Assembly (NCBI GenBank): GCA_964425225.1
Contig: CAYRMD010000011.1
Location: 1-64,000 of the forward strand
DNA length: 64,000 nt
Source: BPJU01 sp964425225
GTDB lineage: Bacteria > Planctomycetota > Planctomycetia > Pirellulales > Pirellulaceae
Direction of reading: 5' to 3'
Positions 60,691-64,000 of this stretch are shown piece after piece. The translations under genes were made by a program, and so were the position numbers. The stretch's first letter is position 1, and each line of letters opens with the position of its first letter. The notes below the pieces were generated by a model. It was not told the DNA's origin and searched no databases. It was given only the letters and a program-made list of their open reading frames with translations.

Positions 60691-61136
60691 CGACGTTGCT
60701 GGACAGAGGGCCTTAGAAACCTCTTTACTGTTCGGATTGCTGACACGCGGTGTTGCTTATCGGCATCCATAATCGCTAGCAGCCAAAGCCCACCAAGCTG
60801 GTGTAAGACGCTATCAAGAGAAACGCCACCAAATGGGTGCATGGTAGCTGTCCGATTGGAAATCCTCGCCGACGGCTAGTGGGTAAGTTAACCGTTTGGC
60901 GGCACTGCACGATTGGTCAACTATACGGTTTGTTCGAATACGTTCTGCGACGGCTGTCGCCGATTGAAGAGGACCGTTTAGCGCAACGGCCGGTTGTGCT
61001 GATGGGTACACAGACAATCCCACGCACGCTTGGACGAGCTGGAATACGGCAAAGACGCCGTGCCCCAGGTATGCGATCCCAACGTACATGCAGTCTTCCT
61101 TGCCCCTTTGGATTGAATGGGCCGCTCTGGCTCGAC

Positions 61137-61345
61137 GCAGCGTCTTTGCCAAGAAGCACGCGCAGCACCTCACATTGGGTTGGGTCGAAAAAGGCTTGCC
61201 TCGTCAGGCCCGGCGAATAACCGAATGCTATCATCGACCAGAAAGATAGGTACCTCGTTTCCCTTCCTGCCGCGGAAAATAGGCACACTTTCGCCTTGGC
61301 CCACCTTTTACACCAAAATCCCACCTACAATCGCGATGCACACAC
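61137..61345 (+). repeat. Module D ending in box A (copy 2)
   Basis: It aligns with 1710-1917 in the same orientation, including TACCTCGTTT, CGGAAAATAGGCA, CTTTTACACCAAAA and box A (61323-61345). Confidence 0.75.
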
Positions 61346-61597
61346 TCGTAGCGCTTTTGTTTGGAATTACTCTCTCTTCACAGCGGCCGCCCCCTATGAT
61401 ACGGCCAACGATCCAAGACAGTCATTCTTCTGCGTTTGACAGAGTTAGCTTCACAACGTAGATATTTAATGCGGATCAACGATAGCTCGCGAGTCTGCTA
61501 ATAACCTTTGACCGCCTTAGCTCCTCATACAGGCTTGTTCGAAACGTCTGCCTGTGGAGCCTGACACTATTCATCTTGAAGGAGTCCAACAATCGAT

Positions 61598-62134
61598 ATG
61601 GGCGACCTTTTTCTACCAAAAGCCATCTCGTCTAGCGATCCGATTTGTCGTAGCCGCAGTTGTTTTTTGGAGCCGGCTGGAGATTTGCGAGCTGCGGTTC
61701 GGTACGTGGTCGAGCAAGCGCGGGCTTTCGCTACTGGTGGACCACTAGCCTGGGAACGAAGAGCCGAAGTGCGCGATAGCTTTACCATCCCCTTGATGGT
61801 CACTCCAGCCGCTGCCCACGGGGAATTCCACCTTGGCAGCAGCATACCGGCCATCGGCAAGAACATTAGCTCAAGAGGCGTCGGCTTTTTTACTTGCGAG
61901 CCGATTGCCACGCGATGGATCCTGCTGTGGCTGCGAACCGGGCCAACCCGGCTGGTGCCTGTGCGCGCCGAACTACGCTGGTGTCGGCGGAGCTCGATCG
62001 GTTGGCTGGAACATGGCGGTTACCTGATCAGCGTGTGGGGCGATTGTCATTGGGACCCCGCGGCGTTACGCGCCACCGCCCAAGAATACTGGAGCCGGCG
62101 GTTGAAAGGCGAACAGAACCAGCGGCTCCCTTAA
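61598..62134 (+). CDS. PilZ-like domain protein
   Basis: The 178-residue protein shows the PilZ pattern: ERRAEVRDSFTIPLMV (about 53-68, the RxxxR motif as R-A-E-V-R) and, later, NISSRGVGFFTCEPI (about 89-103, N/DxSxxG). These residues bind cyclic di-GMP in known PilZ proteins. Both are present, so binding is plausible. There is no second domain. The ATG at 61598 is preceded at about 15 bases by GGAG. Its stop (TAA 62132-62134) overlaps the stop of the convergent thioredoxin gene within TTAA. Confidence 0.78.
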   Translation: MGDLFLPKAISSSDPICRSRSCFLEPAGDLRAAVRYVVEQARAFATGGPLAWERRAEVRDSFTIPLMVTPAAAHGEFHLGSSIPAIGKNISSRGVGFFTCEPIATRWILLWLRTGPTRLVPVRAELRWCRRSSIGWLEHGGYLISVWGDCHWDPAALRATAQEYWSRRLKGEQNQRLP

Positions 62135-64000
62135 CGGCTCGATAACAAGGCTTCAATGTCGCGTGACAGCTCTTCGACACTATGGCTAACCTTTACGACC
62201 TGCCCATTGCGATCCACAAGCAACAGCCACGGGATACCCGTGACGCTGTAGCGACGCACTATGGCTAACGCATCATCGCCCACCAGTTGAGCCCAGGGCA
62301 CATCATTCCGAGACAAAAAATCTGCGAGCTGGGCTCGATCGCGATCCAGATTGATTCCGAGAACCTCCAGACCTTTTGGATGCCACGTGCGATAGAGCTC
62401 TTGGATTTTCGGCAATTCTCGCAAACACGGTCCGCACCATGTTGCCCAGAAATCGATCAATACTACTTTTCCCCGGTATGCGTTCCAATCCAATTCGGTG
62501 CCTGCAGCCGTGACGCCCTCGATCTCAATTTTTTGCCCTACGATCCGTGCCCGGTTCTGCATGGGTTGAGCTGCAACGTGCCTGCCGTAAGACGCCATTT
62601 CTCGATCGGCGCTAGCAGCCCAAATCCGCCCAAATCGGTCGAAATAGCCGTCCCGCTGGTGAACCTCCAATCGGTTGATGGCGCGCACCGTAGCTGACGC
62701 CAAACGAAGATGCTCACGGCGCGGTGCATTCTTTTCAAAGAATGCGGCAATCCGCTCCAATAAAGCCAGTATGGCGTCCGGTGATAGTTGCTCGGCCTGC
62801 ACTGCTTGCTGTTCAAGCTCGATCCAATCAACCAGGGATTGTATCGCTGGACGTTTATCATCCCGGAAGCGCCCCACTAGCCTTTGCAACTCTTGATCCG
62901 CTTGCGGTCGCTCTTCTGCTGCCAAGCGTTGCCACGTGCGCAGCAAGACCTCTATGGCCTGCTGCCCGAGAACGTCGTTACTGCCTTTTTGCAAGATGCG
63001 CTCCGCTGCATCGATCATCGCCTCGGCGAAACCTGGTCGTGCCTGAATGGAAGCAGGCTTTTCCGACATTCTTTCCAAGAAGCGACCCAACTCCTCGCGC
63101 GTAAGCTGCTCCGGTGCCCGATAAGGGTTATCGCTGGTTGGAGACTCGGTGATTTGCAATGGATCTAGGAGCGCTGCAAGATAGGCTACCTTGGGCGTTT
63201 TTCCTTGCATGCTATTGCCTACGCCCGATCCTGGACCTTCCAGCTTCAGCGGCGGATTGCCCTCCGGCTGGTTGAGTAGCTTCAAAAGCTTTTCCGGCAG
63301 AGTCCTCGAGTTGACGTGCAAATCGGACACCACACCGCGCTGGTCCACCAACAGGGTAAAGGGGACCGAGCGGACGCCGCACTGCTTGATTAATCGCCCC
63401 TGGCCATCACTTCCATCCATGATGGTTACCCAGGGCATTGGCTGAAAAACAAAGAACTGTTCGACCAAGCGCCGATTGGCGTCGATATTGATTCCCACCA
63501 CCTCGAACCCGCGATCTTTGTAAACGTCCCGAACGCGCTTAAGGTCGGGAAGCTCGCTACCCAAGTACTGCACGTTCTCCGCCGACCAAAAGACAATCAG
63601 CACGACCTTACCCTGGTAGTCCGTCCACTGGAATTCGCGCCCATCGAAGGTCTTACCGGTTGGAACGAAGGGGTTGCTGAGTAAACCGAATCGCCGCTCG
63701 GCATAATCGACCGTTTCTTGAACTAGTTTTTGCAACTCGGGGTCGGATGTCTTTTGAAAAGCAGCTTCGATGGCGCGGTACAAATCCTGGGCAGCGCGAA
63801 GCTGGCTGTTCCGTTCCAGAGTATCGGCGATGAAGGCCGATTGTTGCAAAATTCCCAAACCGGGTTGTTCACCGGCCAACAACTGGTTCGCGGCCTCGAG
63901 CAACGGCTCCAGACTATTCGGCTCATTCCGCGCAAACGCTGTGATTTTTGCGGGAAGGCCAAGTTCTAGGAAACGCGCTTCATCCAACATGATTGCGCGT
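62131..64000 (-). CDS. Twin TlpA/thioredoxin-like protein, first domain without cysteines (partial)
   Basis: The frame is open to the right edge of the window, so the N-terminus (probably a signal sequence) is missing; the first Met seen is at 63990. Numbered from that Met, about 105-240 is a TlpA/redoxin domain in which the usual WCGPC is replaced by WSAENV (GKVVLIVFWSAENVQ), then VPFTLLVDQRG. A helical linker of about 200 residues follows. The C-terminal domain (about 485-615) has GKVVLIDFWATWCGPCLREL and IPWLLLVDRNGQ, a complete thioredoxin site. TlpA-type proteins reduce disulfides outside the cytoplasm. The first domain may serve binding rather than redox. Its stop overlaps the PilZ-like stop. 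Confidence 0.85.
   Translation of the reverse strand, partial: RAIMLDEARFLELGLPAKITAFARNEPNSLEPLLEAANQLLAGEQPGLGILQQSAFIADTLERNSQLRAAQDLYRAIEAAFQKTSDPELQKLVQETVDYAERRFGLLSNPFVPTGKTFDGREFQWTDYQGKVVLIVFWSAENVQYLGSELPDLKRVRDVYKDRGFEVVGINIDANRRLVEQFFVFQPMPWVTIMDGSDGQGRLIKQCGVRSVPFTLLVDQRGVVSDLHVNSRTLPEKLLKLLNQPEGNPPLKLEGPGSGVGNSMQGKTPKVAYLAALLDPLQITESPTSDNPYRAPEQLTREELGRFLERMSEKPASIQARPGFAEAMIDAAERILQKGSNDVLGQQAIEVLLRTWQRLAAEERPQADQELQRLVGRFRDDKRPAIQSLVDWIELEQQAVQAEQLSPDAILALLERIAAFFEKNAPRREHLRLASATVRAINRLEVHQRDGYFDRFGRIWAASADREMASYGRHVAAQPMQNRARIVGQKIEIEGVTAAGTELDWNAYRGKVVLIDFWATWCGPCLRELPKIQELYRTWHPKGLEVLGINLDRDRAQLADFLSRNDVPWAQLVGDDALAIVRRYSVTGIPWLLLVDRNGQVVKVSHSVEELSRDIEALLSSR

Larger units (their letters stand above)
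59444..61597. other. 2.1-kb gap filled with dispersed repeats
   Basis: No gene is supported. In order: box A remnant (59625-59650), module C (59657-59684), inverted module C (59873-59899), box A and module B (59964-60073), inverted GGGGACAGGCAC element (60430-60690), then an unexplained stretch, then module D with box A (61137-61345). Two overlapping minus-strand frames at 60648-61173 have sequence character resembling a broken membrane-protein gene, but no family was recognised. Confidence 0.6.

Noticed and set aside
60648..61173. Two overlapping minus-strand frames that look like a broken membrane-protein gene
   Set aside because: No domain could be recognised and no single shift gives a known protein, so it is not called a pseudogene.

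Overview
The window reads as chromosomal DNA of a planctomycete, probably of the Pirellulales type. No rRNA is present, so this placement is an inference from gene content and layout. The evidence is a MoxR/DUF58/DUF4129/DUF4350/SpoIIM/RDD cluster, an ABC permease fused to a CPBP protease, several secreted or anchored proteins of planctomycete style, a KGOR operon, many ATGA gene overlaps, and long intergenic stretches filled with decayed repeats. Base composition is moderately GC-rich.

Layout. 1-1.4 kb: a secreted propeller-like protein. 1.4-4.6 kb: repeat remnants, tRNA-Ser(CGA), then a small operon in decay (a frameshifted TIGR04255 gene, an intact 129-aa gene, and a PIN-domain gene with a nonsense codon). 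5-8 kb: a lone FliM/FliN-like gene converging on groES-groEL. 8.3-11.3 kb: an ABC exporter (ATPase, then permease-CPBP). 11.3-13.2 kb: repeats. 13.2-20 kb: a prepilin-peptidase-like protein lacking one catalytic Asp, a secreted esterase, NifS-like desulfurase plus inositol-phosphatase-like gene, a membrane hypothetical, and ScpB with an acidic tail. 20.9-28.4 kb: ccsA-like and hemA, a sigma54 activator without receiver domain, argH and a HEAT-like protein with an embedded pseudo-receiver. 29.2-37.3 kb: ftsH-rsgA, an M28-PDZ peptidase, lutABC. 37.4-41.5 kb: a protein with two SPOR-like repeats, a YchF-like GTPase, a PQQ propeller protein. 41.6-49 kb: the RDD-SpoIIM-membrane-DUF4129-DUF4350-MoxR-DUF58 operon. 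49.2-59.4 kb: an SDR, the CBS-korA-korB-CBS cluster, a hypothetical, an esterase, ribBA and a transglutaminase/TPR protein. 59.4-61.6 kb: repeats. The window ends with a PilZ-like gene converging on a partial twin-thioredoxin gene.

How genes work together: groES/groEL form the chaperonin; CcsA-like plus HemA link heme synthesis to cytochrome c maturation; LutABC oxidises lactate; KorAB carries out ferredoxin-linked 2-oxoacid oxidation and is flanked by two CBS-domain proteins; MoxR and its partners probably form a membrane-associated maturation system.

The least ordinary feature is the intergenic DNA. At least six recurring sequence modules, in several orders, both orientations and varied states of decay, fill nearly every long gap. 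One pair carries a GGGGACAGGCAC core and two others carry hairpins. No transposase or CRISPR array was seen. A previously undescribed enzymatic system was not identified; the repeat mosaic is the best candidate for something new.
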